This document shows positions 49,790 through 58,085 of a stretch of 64,000 nucleotides of DNA, piece by piece. The position numbers and the translations under genes were made by a program. The notes beneath the pieces are model-generated. The model was not told where the DNA came from and searched no databases. It was given only the letters and a program-made list of their open reading frames with translations. The stretch is from SELP01 sp035969385. Its GTDB lineage: Bacteria; Pseudomonadota; Alphaproteobacteria; Rhodobacterales; Rhodobacteraceae. The stretch's first letter is position 1, and each line of letters opens with the position of its first letter. Location: contig NZ_JAYKKJ010000005.1 in assembly GCF_035969385.1 (NCBI RefSeq), positions 186,001-250,000 on the forward strand. Reading direction: 5' to 3'.

Positions 49790-50233
49790 CCAGGATGGAT
49801 CGCGCGCCGCGTGCTGTCGCAGCGCAGCGTGACGGGCGAATTTCTGGATCATCACCTTGCGCCGCGCCGGGGCAAGCTTTGCCTCTGGTCCCATTCGGAT
49901 GATTTCCGCGCCGAAGGGGTCGGCGAGGATCAGGCCGGTATTATCGGGCAGAAGTTCTGTCGGGAAATCGGCATCAACCGCCCAGAAGAACCGGTCGCAC
50001 CATTCCAGATAGCCCTGCCATTTGTTGTCGGACTGAAAATCGGCACGGCCTGATTTGCATTCGACCACCCAGATCTCGCCCTTTGGTCCCAGCGCCATCA
50101 CATCGACCCGCAGGCCACTGGTCGGCACGAGTTCCTCGACCGTCACAAAGTCATAGCTGAGCATATGGCGACAGACGCCACGGGCCAGAAGCTGGCCGGG
50201 TTTGAGCATGTCGTCTGGTCGGATCTCGGTCAT
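49775..50233 (-). CDS. mmcB: MmcB-family DNA repair protein
   Basis: A 152-residue endonuclease-fold protein of the SOS regulon in alphaproteobacteria. The catalytic-like core is LRVDVMALGPKGEIWVVECKSGRADFQSDNKWQGY, with Asp, Glu and Lys (D..EXK) of PD-(D/E)XK nucleases. MmcB is known to protect against DNA damage in Caulobacter. A perfect GAAC-N7-GAAC LexA box lies 12 bases upstream of the start codon. Confidence 0.92.
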   Translation of the reverse strand: MTEIRPDDMLKPGQLLARGVCRHMLSYDFVTVEELVPTSGLRVDVMALGPKGEIWVVECKSGRADFQSDNKWQGYLEWCDRFFWAVDADFPTELLPDNTGLILADPFGAEIIRMGPEAKLAPARRKVMIQKFARHAALRQHAARDPSWSRAF

Positions 50234-50244
50234 GGGTCAAATAT

Positions 50245-50259
50245 GAACATACCGTGAAC
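50245..50259 (-). promoter_or_regulatory. LexA box of mmcB
   Basis: GAAC (50245-50248), seven bases, GAAC (50256-50259): a perfect direct repeat of the alphaproteobacterial LexA operator (GTTC-N7-GTTC on the minus strand). It lies immediately upstream of mmcB. Confidence 0.88.
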
Positions 50260-50395
50260 ACCCGTCAACCTTAACAAAATGTGTCCGGATTGGGATCAGC
50301 ACTACAAAATCTGCCCGGAAATGGCCTTGAATCCTCCGCTCCTTTGCCACTCGACCCGATCAAAAGAAGATCGAATCTTATCGGAGCTGCCACTC

Positions 50396-50551
50396 ATGAC
50401 CCTTCTTCAGCACATCGCCTCGGAATTCACTTTCTTCAATGTCTGCATGAGCCTGATCGCGGTGGGCCTGATCGAACGGGGGCTCTACATGCTGCCGGAA
50501 AGCGTTGTTGGCGAAGGTGGCTGGCTTCTGGATACCGGCCCGGCTGTCTGA
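50396..50551 (+). CDS. Small putative membrane protein
   Basis: A 51-residue frame, MTLLQHIASEFTFFNVCMSL then IAVGLIERGLYMLPESVVGE and GGWLLDTGPAV. One hydrophobic helix is visible. TCGGAGC lies about 8 bases upstream and could be a weak ribosome binding site. No family is recognised. It is the only candidate gene in the 50234-50764 gap, which otherwise holds the LexA box and a palindrome. Confidence 0.4.
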   Translation: MTLLQHIASEFTFFNVCMSLIAVGLIERGLYMLPESVVGEGGWLLDTGPAV

Positions 50552-50695
50552 CCCCTTGCGGTAGCGCCTCGCGCGCCCTACCTATGGTCGCGGCGGGTTT
50601 CTGCGCTTCACGTGACCAACGTTGCATTCCAGTGGCCTTAAACAAATCCGAGGGAGCTGGCTCTGTCACGGCCCTGGCCATGTTATCTGGCGCCC

Positions 50696-50711
50696 ACCTG
50701 TACATACAGGT
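50696..50711. promoter_or_regulatory. Perfect 16-base palindrome downstream of the HdeD-like gene
   Basis: ACCTGTA-CA-TACAGGT. The 7-base arms equal classical lux-box half-sites, but the spacer is 2 bases rather than 6. It sits in the gap between a small plus-strand frame and the HdeD-like stop (50765). No LuxR-type gene is in the window. Confidence 0.4.
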
Positions 50712-50764
50712 CCTCGGGAATCAAACGCCCACGGTTGTCGTGGTGCCCGCCACCTCGTTCCTGA

Positions 50765-51319
50765 CTAGACCGACCGCGCAAGGACGACAAAGGATATCCC
50801 GGTCGTCAGCGCATTCAGTCCCATCAGCAGACCGATTGCCCAAAGCGCCGTTCCCGGCAGGCCCGAAATCAGTAGGACCCCAAGGACAAGCGAGGCCAGC
50901 CCGGAAAACCCCATCCAGGCCCACCCCTTACCCGGCCGGTGCTGGAAGGCGATGAACATCTCCATCGCACCCTGAACCAGAAACGCCAGACCGACGAGGA
51001 AGGTCAGCCCGACCAGCCCGGTCAGCGGGAAGAAGGCCAGATAGACCCCGACGGCAAGCTGGAGAAACCCGGACAGGCCTGACCAGATCGCCGATCCCCA
51101 GTCCCGCGCCCAAAAGGCGTGATGCAGGGTAAAGCCCCCGGCGACAAGGAATACGACCCCAACCAGAACCTTGGTCGCGATCGAGGCGACGAGCGGGAAC
51201 AGAATCGCCAAGACGCCGATCCCGATCAGGATCCAGCCAAGGCGCTGGAACCGGTCCCGGCCCGCCTTGATCGCGGCATAAAGGTCGGACTGTTTGAACT
51301 CTGGCGGAAGGTCGGACAT
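50765..51319 (-). CDS. HdeD family membrane protein
   Basis: A 184-residue protein with six transmembrane helices (LGWILIGIGVLAILFPLVASI; VGVVFLVAGGFTLHHAF; GFLQLAVGVYLAFFPLTGLVGLTFLVGLAFLVQGAMEM; LASLVLGVLLISGLP; ALWAIGLLMGLNALTTGISFVVLA). The family includes E. coli HdeD, linked to acid resistance. The preceding gene encodes another small membrane protein 18 bases upstream; both may share a transcript. Confidence 0.9.
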   Translation of the reverse strand: MSDLPPEFKQSDLYAAIKAGRDRFQRLGWILIGIGVLAILFPLVASIATKVLVGVVFLVAGGFTLHHAFWARDWGSAIWSGLSGFLQLAVGVYLAFFPLTGLVGLTFLVGLAFLVQGAMEMFIAFQHRPGKGWAWMGFSGLASLVLGVLLISGLPGTALWAIGLLMGLNALTTGISFVVLARSV

Positions 51320-51337
51320 GAACGCCCCCTGTCTGTG

Positions 51338-51667
51338 CTACCTGCCCGCAGGAGACCCCACCCGAACAGGAATCGCAACTGGTTCGGGCACCGGCGCGCG
51401 CCGCCCACCCCGCGGTTCGTCGTCGTCATCGTCCTCGGCCATGGACATCACCGCAAAGGCGAACTGCACTCCGGCGAAGATGACGCCGTTGGACAAGAAC
51501 AGCATGAGGACGGCTATCCAGCCTTTGTCGGACCGGGCCACCAACCCGCCCAGCCCGGCGATATCGAACCATAAAAGCAGGGCCACGAAGACCGCCGCCA
51601 GGCCAAAGCCTATGGCGACATTGCGGATATACAGCTTGATCAGATCAGGCGGTGGATTGGCGAACAT
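51338..51667 (-). CDS. Two-helix membrane protein with acidic tail
   Basis: A 109-residue protein: NVAIGFGLAAVFVALLLWFDIAGLGGL and WIAVLMLFLSNGVIFAGVQFAFAVM span the membrane, joined by SDKGW. The C-terminal cytoplasmic tail is acidic (MAEDDDDDEPRGGRRAP). I chose ATG 51667 because an in-frame upstream region is not protein-like. No known family is recognised. It precedes hdeD. Confidence 0.75.
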   Translation of the reverse strand: MFANPPPDLIKLYIRNVAIGFGLAAVFVALLLWFDIAGLGGLVARSDKGWIAVLMLFLSNGVIFAGVQFAFAVMSMAEDDDDDEPRGGRRAPVPEPVAIPVRVGSPAGR

Positions 51668-51823
51668 GGCGGATCTCCCCTCGGCCCAAGGGTATGCCTT
51701 TGCCCGGAAAGGTCCAATTGGGACAAAACGCCCCGGCGGAAAACCGCGGAAAGCTGTCGCATCGCAGACGCGCCTGATGGCGCGGTTTGATACGCTGGCA
51801 CCATGCAGAACGAGGAGAGGACG

Positions 51824-52273
51824 ATGGATTTCGAAACGATCAGCCCCGGCGATTTTGGTCGCAGCCTCGCTGGCCTTGGCGTCAATCTGCTGGTGCGGGA
51901 TGTGCGGCGCAGCGTTGCCTTCCTGAACGCGGTGTTTGACATGCGGGCCCACCGGGTCACCGCGGATTTCGCCATCATGACCTACGGCAAACAGGTGTTC
52001 CAGTTGCACGCCGACGGCACCTACCACAGCCACCCCCTGCCCTCGCTTCTGCCCGAATCCGGGCCGCGCGGCGGCGGGATCACCCTGCACTTGTTCGAAA
52101 CGGACCCCGATGTGGCGGCGGCTCGGGCCGAAGACGCGGGCGGAATGGTCTTGCAGGCCCCGGCGGACAAGCCTCACGGGCTGCGCGAATGCGTCATCCT
52201 CTGTCCCGACGGCTATGCCTGGGGGCCAAGCCGCCACCTGACGCCAGAGGAAGAGGCCGCAGTTGACGGCTAG
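51824..52273 (+). CDS. VOC family (glyoxalase-like) protein
   Basis: A 149-residue protein of the vicinal oxygen chelate fold with two beta-alpha-beta-beta-beta halves: LGVNLLVRDVRRSVAFLNAVFDMRAHRVTADFAIMTYG and GITLHLFETDPDVAAARAEDAGGMVLQAPADKPHGLRECVILCPDGYAWGPSRHL. The ATG at 51824 has GAGAGG nearby; an ATG 7 codons earlier is less likely. Metal ligands are not obvious, so function is unassigned. Next to udh by 61 bases. Confidence 0.82.
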   Translation: MDFETISPGDFGRSLAGLGVNLLVRDVRRSVAFLNAVFDMRAHRVTADFAIMTYGKQVFQLHADGTYHSHPLPSLLPESGPRGGGITLHLFETDPDVAAARAEDAGGMVLQAPADKPHGLRECVILCPDGYAWGPSRHLTPEEEAAVDG

Positions 52274-52334
52274 CCCTTGACCTTTGCCCGCCACGACCAC
52301 AGCGTGGCGCCCGAAAAGATCAAAGGAGTCTCCC

Positions 52335-53177
52335 ATGTTCGGCAAACTCGTCCTCACCGGCGCACGCGGCAATCTTGGCAATGAATTGCGCGGGCCGCTG
52401 TCTACGCTGTGCCGCGAACTGGTGTCCACCGACATCCGCGAAGCGCCCGAAACCCTGAACCCGAACGAGACCTACGTTCAGGCAGACGTGGCGAAGATGG
52501 AGGAGATCGGACCGCTTCTGGAAGGGGCGGACATGGTCATTCACTTCGGGGCCATCGTCGATGAAAAGCCGTTCGAAGAGCTGTGGGGGCCGAACTACGT
52601 CGGGGCCTACAACATCTGGGAGGCCGCGCATAAACACGGGCTGCGCCGTGTCGTCTATGCCTCGTCCATCCACGCGGTGGGCCTGTGCGAAACAAACCGT
52701 GGAATCGATACCGACGAACCGCACCGGCCCGATACCTTTTATGGACTAGCCAAGTGCTTTGCCGAAGACATGGGGCGGATGTACTGGGAAAAACGCGGGC
52801 TGGAATCAGTCTGCCTGCGGATCATGTCCTGCACGCCGGTTCCGCAGAACGTGCGCGCCCTGCAGACATGGCTGTCCTACCGCGACATGGTGCAGTTGGT
52901 CGTGCGGTCGCTGGAAACCCAAACCGTGGGCTTCACCGTGGCCTATGGGGTTTCCGCCAACACCCGCGCGCCTGTGTCGAACCACAAGGTCGGTTTCCTT
53001 GGCTACCGGCCGCAGGACAATGCCGAGGACTGGGCGGAAGAACTGTTCGCCAAGGCCGTGGACCCCGACCCGCAGGATCTGGCGCAAACCCGTCTTGGCG
53101 GCCCCTTCGCCAGCGTCCCGCTTGGCGAAAGCGGGATCGCGGGCATTCAGGCGATGAGCAAGGGAAAGAAGGGCTAG
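52335..53177 (+). CDS. udh: Uronate dehydrogenase-like NAD-dependent epimerase/dehydratase
   Basis: A 280-residue extended SDR. The NAD motif is TGARGNLG (7-14), and YxxxK is YGLAKCFAED (Y-G-L-A-K). Segments ADMVIHFGAIVDEKPFEELWGPNYVGAYNIWEAAHKHGLRRVVYASSIHAVG and MSCTPVPQNVRALQTWLSYRDM follow the uronate dehydrogenase family, which oxidises galacturonate/glucuronate. AAAGGAG precedes ATG 52335. Two hairpins follow it. Confidence 0.85.
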   Translation: MFGKLVLTGARGNLGNELRGPLSTLCRELVSTDIREAPETLNPNETYVQADVAKMEEIGPLLEGADMVIHFGAIVDEKPFEELWGPNYVGAYNIWEAAHKHGLRRVVYASSIHAVGLCETNRGIDTDEPHRPDTFYGLAKCFAEDMGRMYWEKRGLESVCLRIMSCTPVPQNVRALQTWLSYRDMVQLVVRSLETQTVGFTVAYGVSANTRAPVSNHKVGFLGYRPQDNAEDWAEELFAKAVDPDPQDLAQTRLGGPFASVPLGESGIAGIQAMSKGKKG

Positions 53178-53189
53178 CAGAGGTCTGAG

Positions 53190-53271
53190 GTAAGGTGGGT
53201 CAAGACCCACCTTACGACATCTGCAAGCCTCTGAACCTCAAGCCCTTTCATAAGGTGGGTCTTGACCCACC
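53190..53271. terminator. Two GGTGGGT/ACCCACC hairpins between convergent genes
   Basis: GTAAGGTGGGTC-AA-GACCCACCTTAC (53190-53215) has 12-bp arms, and GGTGGGTC-TT-GACCCACC (53254-53271) has 8-bp arms. They are the terminal hairpin units of the larger repeat without its centre. Position between convergent udh and the FG-GAP protein suggests a bidirectional terminator. Confidence 0.8.
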
Positions 53272-53286
53272 CTGCCCATCCGGGCG

Positions 53287-53994
53287 CTAGCAGTCCAGTG
53301 CGGCGTTCAGGCTGTCCGCCCCTGCATAGGGGCCGATGTCCCGATGGGACAGTTGCCCATTGTCAAGCCGCGTCGCGATGATCCGGGTCCAGCCCGCGTT
53401 CGCAGTGATCACCTCGGTTACCCCATCACAGGTCCGCAGCCCGCCTTCGATTACGGGCGACCCAAGGTGATGATTGGTGAACCCTTCGGCGGCGGCTTCC
53501 TCGCGGTAGGTCCAGACCCCGTCGGCCACCGACACCTCGATCACCCGCAGCACCTTGGCCAGATGGGGCCGATCGACATAGGCGATCTCGACCTGCCCGT
53601 CCCCATCCAGATCCGCCACTGCGGCAATGGCCAGCCAACGGTTACGGCGGCCGATCGGTGCAGTCTCGAGAACAGCGGCAAGTTCGCCCGCGACTTCGTC
53701 GATCACGACGATGCCGGCGCCGGTGGTGAACCCGCTGCGCACGGCGACCACCTCGGGCGTGCCGTCGCTGTCCAGATCGGCCAGCCGGGGGGCGGTGTCT
53801 TCCCAAACCGCATTGGTCAGGCGCAACCGGCTCGTCTGGCCCGCCCGGTCAATGACAAGCGCTTCGTATTCGCCGTTCTGAACCGCGCCGTGCCCATAAA
53901 CGGCAGTCGGCGCGTCATAGGACGCGCCGGTGATCTCGGCCAGTACACAAGCGGGCCACAATAAGAGGGCCGCGAGTGCCCCCCGCCCGATCAT
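53287..53994 (-). CDS. Secreted FG-GAP/VCBS repeat protein
   Basis: A 235-residue exported protein with signal peptide (MIGRGALAALLLWPACVLA). Repeats DLDSDGTPEVVAV and DLDGDGQVEIAYV have the Ca-binding DxDxDG core of FG-GAP/VCBS propeller blades. It may form a small beta-propeller. Its ATG shares one base with the ferredoxin stop (TGATG), so they are coupled; this pairing with a cytoplasmic ferredoxin is odd, and the role is unknown. Confidence 0.85.
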   Translation of the reverse strand: MIGRGALAALLLWPACVLAEITGASYDAPTAVYGHGAVQNGEYEALVIDRAGQTSRLRLTNAVWEDTAPRLADLDSDGTPEVVAVRSGFTTGAGIVVIDEVAGELAAVLETAPIGRRNRWLAIAAVADLDGDGQVEIAYVDRPHLAKVLRVIEVSVADGVWTYREEAAAEGFTNHHLGSPVIEGGLRTCDGVTEVITANAGWTRIIATRLDNGQLSHRDIGPYAGADSLNAALDC

Positions 53995-54317
53995 CAGATC
54001 TGCTTTTCCGGCATCTGCACGCGCAGCCCGTCCAGCGCGTCGGTCACCTTCAGCTGGCAAGTCAGGCGCGATTTGGCCGGGTCCGGTTCGAACGCAAAGT
54101 CGAGCATGTCTTCTTCCATTGCGTCCTTGGCGGGTAGCTTCTCGACCCAGGCGTCGTCGACATAGACGTGGCAGGTGGAACAGGCGCAGGCACCGCCGCA
54201 ATCGGCCTCGATCCCCGGGATGCCATTGTCGCGGGCGCCTTCCATGACGGTCAGCCCGTTTGCCACCTCTACGGTGTGTTCCTTGCCGCCGAATTCGACA
54301 TAGGTGATGCGTGCCAT
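53994..54317 (-). CDS. fdx: Adrenodoxin-type [2Fe-2S] ferredoxin
   Basis: A 107-residue electron carrier. The cluster cysteines are in ADCGGACACSTCHVYV (C39/40, C45, C48 pattern) and LTCQ near residue 86, the CX5CX2CX-CX36-C spacing of adrenodoxin-like ferredoxins. The family serves cytochromes P450 and iron-sulfur assembly. It is first in a two-gene unit. Confidence 0.93.
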   Translation of the reverse strand: MARITYVEFGGKEHTVEVANGLTVMEGARDNGIPGIEADCGGACACSTCHVYVDDAWVEKLPAKDAMEEDMLDFAFEPDPAKSRLTCQLKVTDALDGLRVQMPEKQI

Positions 54318-54523
54318 GATCTGTCGGTCCTTCGCTCGATCCTTCGTTCGGACCCCTATCTAGGCGGGACCGGGGGCGCATTCCAGCCCCAAAGCGGCAC
54401 CTCGCGGGCTGCGCTGCGACATTTGACCGGCCGTGATCCGCCACCAGAGGTCATTTGCGCTTTGGACCGGCCCTGGTTTTGCGATAGGATTTGCGCAGAA
54501 CCAAGGGCCGCAGGGTCAGAGCA

Positions 54524-55057
54524 GTGAACGTCAGAAACAGTCGCCTTGCCGCGCTCGCGCTGGCCACAGGGGTGCTTTGCGCCTGTGATCCCGCTGTCGT
54601 GCCCGAGGTGATTACCCCGCCCGCACTGCAGACGGCACGGGTCGAACGGGACGCCAGCGGCGCCTGCTTCGGGCGCGACGTGACCCCGGCCGTGATCGAA
54701 ACCCGCACCGAGCAGGTCATGGTCAGCCCCGCGGTCCTCGGACCCGACGGGACCGTCCTGTCCCCCGCCAGTTTCCAGACGGTCACCCGGCAACAGATCG
54801 TCCGCGAACGACAGGAAGTCTTGTTCGAAACTGTTTGCCCCGAAGACCTGACCCCTGCCTTCATCGCCGCCCTGCAACGGGCGCTGGCCGCGCGCGGGTT
54901 CTACATCGGTCCGATCACCGCCCTGATGGACCTGCGGACCAAACGAGCGATCCAATTGTATCAGCGGCAAAGGGGCCACGACACCCCGATCCTTGATATC
55001 CGAACCGCCCGTGAACTGGGGCTTGTCGCGGTCCCTCGCGACGACCTTGGGAACTGA
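54524..55057 (+). CDS. Lipoprotein with peptidoglycan-binding domain
   Basis: A 177-residue lipoprotein. The signal ends with the lipobox GVLCAC; a GTG start at 54524 gives the correct signal length, whereas an upstream TTG at 54491 adds an Arg-rich leader. The C-terminal part (about 105-165) matches a peptidoglycan-binding domain 1: PAFIAALQRALAARGFYIGPITALMDLRTKRAIQLYQRQRG. It probably anchors to the cell wall. It stands alone. Confidence 0.85.
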   Translation: MNVRNSRLAALALATGVLCACDPAVVPEVITPPALQTARVERDASGACFGRDVTPAVIETRTEQVMVSPAVLGPDGTVLSPASFQTVTRQQIVRERQEVLFETVCPEDLTPAFIAALQRALAARGFYIGPITALMDLRTKRAIQLYQRQRGHDTPILDIRTARELGLVAVPRDDLGN

Positions 55058-55426
55058 TCACCGGTGTTGATCGATCAGGATCGGGTTACCGTCCGGATCC
55101 ATGACCACAAAACTGCCCGGCCCCTCTTCCCCACCCTGTTCCTGCGTGATCTCGATCCCGGCGTCGCGCAGCCTGTCGCGGATATCGCGCACGTCCATGA
55201 AAGGATCGACAGGCCCCGCGGATTGGTCCCAGCCGGGATTGAACGTCAGCATCGTGCCGTCGAACATCCCCTGAAAAAGTCCGACAAGCGTCTCGTCGTT
55301 TTTCATGATCAGGTAGTTGTGGTCGGGGTTGCCCGCGTAGACGGAGAATCCAAGCGTTTCATAGAACGTTCGTGACCTTGCCAGGTCCTTGACCCCAAGG
55401 CTGATTGAAAAGGCACCAAGCTGCAT
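55058..55426 (-). CDS. VOC family protein (glyoxalase/bleomycin-resistance-like)
   Basis: A 122-residue VOC protein: FSISLGVKDLARSRTFYETLGFSVY, YLIMKNDETLVGLFQGMF, and FVVMDPDGNPILIDQH. The ATG at 55426 is chosen; the longer frame starts in the intergenic region. The metal-site residues are not certain, so function is open. It converges with the lipoprotein and diverges from the amine oxidase. Confidence 0.85.
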   Translation of the reverse strand: MQLGAFSISLGVKDLARSRTFYETLGFSVYAGNPDHNYLIMKNDETLVGLFQGMFDGTMLTFNPGWDQSAGPVDPFMDVRDIRDRLRDAGIEITQEQGGEEGPGSFVVMDPDGNPILIDQHR

Positions 55427-55520
55427 CTGAATCCTTCCTACTGTGGTGGCCGCTGTTATTGGCCAAGCATAGCATAACATCCCGCTTCCCATTCGATGAA
55501 ACCCGGCGCATCCTGCCGGC

Positions 55521-56825
55521 ATGACAAACGCGCTTTATCGAAATGACCGTCCGGGCCAGTTCCCAAAAAGCTATTACGTTACGACTGTGGACCTGCCCCC
55601 TGAACGCCCCGCCCTGCATGGCGAGGAGCGGGCGGATGTCTGCATCGTGGGTGCGGGCTATACCGGGTTGGTGGCCGCATTGACCCTTGCCGAACGCGGC
55701 CTGTCGGTCGTGGTGCTGGATGCCCAGCGCGCGGGCTGGGGCGCGTCGGGCCGCAATGGTGGGCAGGTGGGTTCGGGACATCACAAACCCCAAAGCTGGC
55801 TGGAGGCGCGGGTGGGCCGCCCCCTGGCCCGGCAGATGTGGCAAATCACCGAGGATGCAAAGGCACTGGTCCGCGATCTTTCGACCCGCCACGCGCCCGA
55901 GGCGAACTATCGCCCTGGCAATGCCTATGGCGCCTATTCCACGAATGATTTCCGTGAGATAGAGGCCGAAGTTGAACTTCTGCATCAACATTATGGGTAT
56001 GATCAGATCACGCCGCTTGCGGGCGATGATTTCCGCGAGGTGGTCAAATCCCCGCTTTACGCCTGCGGCCATCTGGACCGGGGGGCGGGCCACCTGAACC
56101 CGCTGCGTTTCGTCCTTGGGCTGGCCCGCGCGGCAGAGGCGGCGGGGGTGCGCATTTTCGAACGCTCCGAGGTGCACAGGATCACCCATGGCGATCCTGC
56201 GTTGGTGCAGACCAGCCGGGGCCGGGTGCGGGCGGGTCATGTGCTTCTTGCCGGGAATGGGTATCTGCCCCGGATCGAACCCCGCGTGTCCGCCCGCGTT
56301 ATGCCGATCAACAGTTTCATCGGGGCAACGGAACCGCTGACCGATCGCCAGCGCGAGGTATTGGCAGAGGACATCTGCGCCCATGACAGCAGCAATGTCG
56401 TCAACTACTTCCGGTTCGAAGATGGGCGGTTCCTGTTCGGCGGGCGGGCCAATTATTCCCTGACCTTTCCCAAGGACATGGGCGGCACCCTGCACAAACG
56501 AATGATCCAGATGTTCCCGCAGCTTGCCGGGGTCCGGTTCGACTACACCTGGGGCGGATCACTGGGCGTCACCATGACCCGCCTGCCCGCTGCCATCCGG
56601 GTCGCGCCCAATGTCCTGTCGATCTCAGGCTATTCCGGGCACGGGCTGGCCCTGTCCTGCATGAGCGGGCGGATCATGGCAGAGACCGTTGCAGGCCAGG
56701 CCGGGCAGTTTGACGTGTTGGCGCAATTGCCGGGGCGCCCCTTCCCGCTGGGCACTGTCCTGCAGGAACAGACGATGGGACTTGCGATGATGTGGTTCCG
56801 GATGCGCGACAAACTGGGCATCTGA
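55521..56825 (+). CDS. puuB: FAD-dependent amine oxidase, PuuB-like
   Basis: A 434-residue DAO-fold flavoprotein. The FAD motif is VCIVGAGYTGLVAALTLAERGLSVVVLDA (39-67), followed by WGASGRNGGQVGSG. The terminal segment GYSGHGLALSCMSGRIMAE is the second FAD contact. The family includes gamma-glutamylputrescine oxidase. No other puu gene adjoins it, so the substrate is inferred. Confidence 0.88.
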   Translation: MTNALYRNDRPGQFPKSYYVTTVDLPPERPALHGEERADVCIVGAGYTGLVAALTLAERGLSVVVLDAQRAGWGASGRNGGQVGSGHHKPQSWLEARVGRPLARQMWQITEDAKALVRDLSTRHAPEANYRPGNAYGAYSTNDFREIEAEVELLHQHYGYDQITPLAGDDFREVVKSPLYACGHLDRGAGHLNPLRFVLGLARAAEAAGVRIFERSEVHRITHGDPALVQTSRGRVRAGHVLLAGNGYLPRIEPRVSARVMPINSFIGATEPLTDRQREVLAEDICAHDSSNVVNYFRFEDGRFLFGGRANYSLTFPKDMGGTLHKRMIQMFPQLAGVRFDYTWGGSLGVTMTRLPAAIRVAPNVLSISGYSGHGLALSCMSGRIMAETVAGQAGQFDVLAQLPGRPFPLGTVLQEQTMGLAMMWFRMRDKLGI

Positions 56826-56906
56826 CCGGCGGACGCAGGGTTGTCGTGGAAATGTCACGCGGGCCATGTTAGGTTTTCCCGAAGTTAGATTTCAGGAAAG
56901 CCGAAA

Positions 56907-58085
56907 ATGACCCAGCCGCCCAATGTTTACGACGCAGAGCCGATCCCCACCGCCGCGATGGAGGAAGTCGCGCGGCTGCTGAACACGGGCGACCTGTTCC
57001 GCTATACCTCGGCCAAGGCGCCGGTTGCCTTTCTGGAAGAGGAATTCGCCGCCCTTCTGGGGGCAAAATACGCGCTGGCGGTGTCGTCCTGTTCGGCGGC
57101 GCTGTTCCTGTCGCTCAAGGCGCTGGACCTGCCGCGGGACGCGCGGGTGCTGATCCCGGCCTTCACCTTCGCGGCGGTGCCGTCGTCCATCGTCCATGCC
57201 GATTGCATTCCGGTTCTGTGCGAATGCGGCGACAACTACCGGATCGACCTCGACGATTTCGCAGCCAAACTGCCGACGGTGCAGGCGGTGATCATCAGCC
57301 ATATGCGCGGCCATACCTCGGACATGGACGCGATCATGGCGATGTGCGACGCGGCGGATATCCCGGTGATCGAAGACGCCGCGCATTCGCTGGGCACCAC
57401 ATGGGCCGGGCGCAACATCGGCACCATCGGCAAGGTAGGCTGTTTTTCCTTCCAGTCCTACAAGCTGATCAACGCGGGCGAAGGCGGGATCATGGTCACT
57501 GACGATCCCGACCTGATTGCCCGGGCGGTCATCATGTCGGGGGCCTATGAACACAACTGGAAAAAGCACCCGGTTCTGCTGAATGCCTTCGCCCGCTGGC
57601 AGAACAAGCTGCCGCTTTATAACCTGCGCCTGAACAACCTCTCGGCGGCGATCATCCGTCCGCAGTTGGACGAACTGTCCCGGCGGGTTGCTGACGGGCG
57701 GCGCAACCACGATCACGTCGCGGCGGCGCTGAATGCTTCGCCCTGGCTGGAGGTGCCAGAGAAACTCTCGCCCGAGGAACGTGCCCCGGATTCAATCCAG
57801 TTCAACCTTGTCGGTATGGACGACATGGCGACCCGCCGGTTCGCCGCTGCGGCAGAGGCGAAGGGCGTCAAGGTGCAGGTCTTCGGCCTGAGCCAGGACA
57901 ATGCCCGCGCCTATTGGAACTGGGAATTCCTGCCCGAACAGGTGGAATTGCCCCGGACCCGCGCCATGCTGATGAAGGCCTGCGATGTGCGCCTGCCTGC
58001 GCGCCTGACGTTGGAAGACTGCGATGCGGTTGCGACGATCCTCACCGACGCCGCGGCAGAGGCGATGGCGGCACAGGCTGCCTGA
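56907..58085 (+). CDS. DegT/DnrJ/EryC1/StrS aminotransferase family protein
   Basis: A 392-residue PLP-dependent enzyme. The PLP lysine is in SFQSYKLINAGEGG, and EDAAHSLG supplies the Asp/His that pack the ring. Such enzymes usually aminate keto-sugars in surface polysaccharide or antibiotic pathways, but no sugar-nucleotide genes are near. The neighbours are an amine oxidase and a LysR regulator, so an amine-related role is possible. Confidence 0.88.
   Translation: MTQPPNVYDAEPIPTAAMEEVARLLNTGDLFRYTSAKAPVAFLEEEFAALLGAKYALAVSSCSAALFLSLKALDLPRDARVLIPAFTFAAVPSSIVHADCIPVLCECGDNYRIDLDDFAAKLPTVQAVIISHMRGHTSDMDAIMAMCDAADIPVIEDAAHSLGTTWAGRNIGTIGKVGCFSFQSYKLINAGEGGIMVTDDPDLIARAVIMSGAYEHNWKKHPVLLNAFARWQNKLPLYNLRLNNLSAAIIRPQLDELSRRVADGRRNHDHVAAALNASPWLEVPEKLSPEERAPDSIQFNLVGMDDMATRRFAAAAEAKGVKVQVFGLSQDNARAYWNWEFLPEQVELPRTRAMLMKACDVRLPARLTLEDCDAVATILTDAAAEAMAAQAA

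Noticed and set aside
50696..50711. Genuine lux box
   Set aside because: The half-sites match but the spacer is too short and no LuxR or LuxI gene lies in the window.
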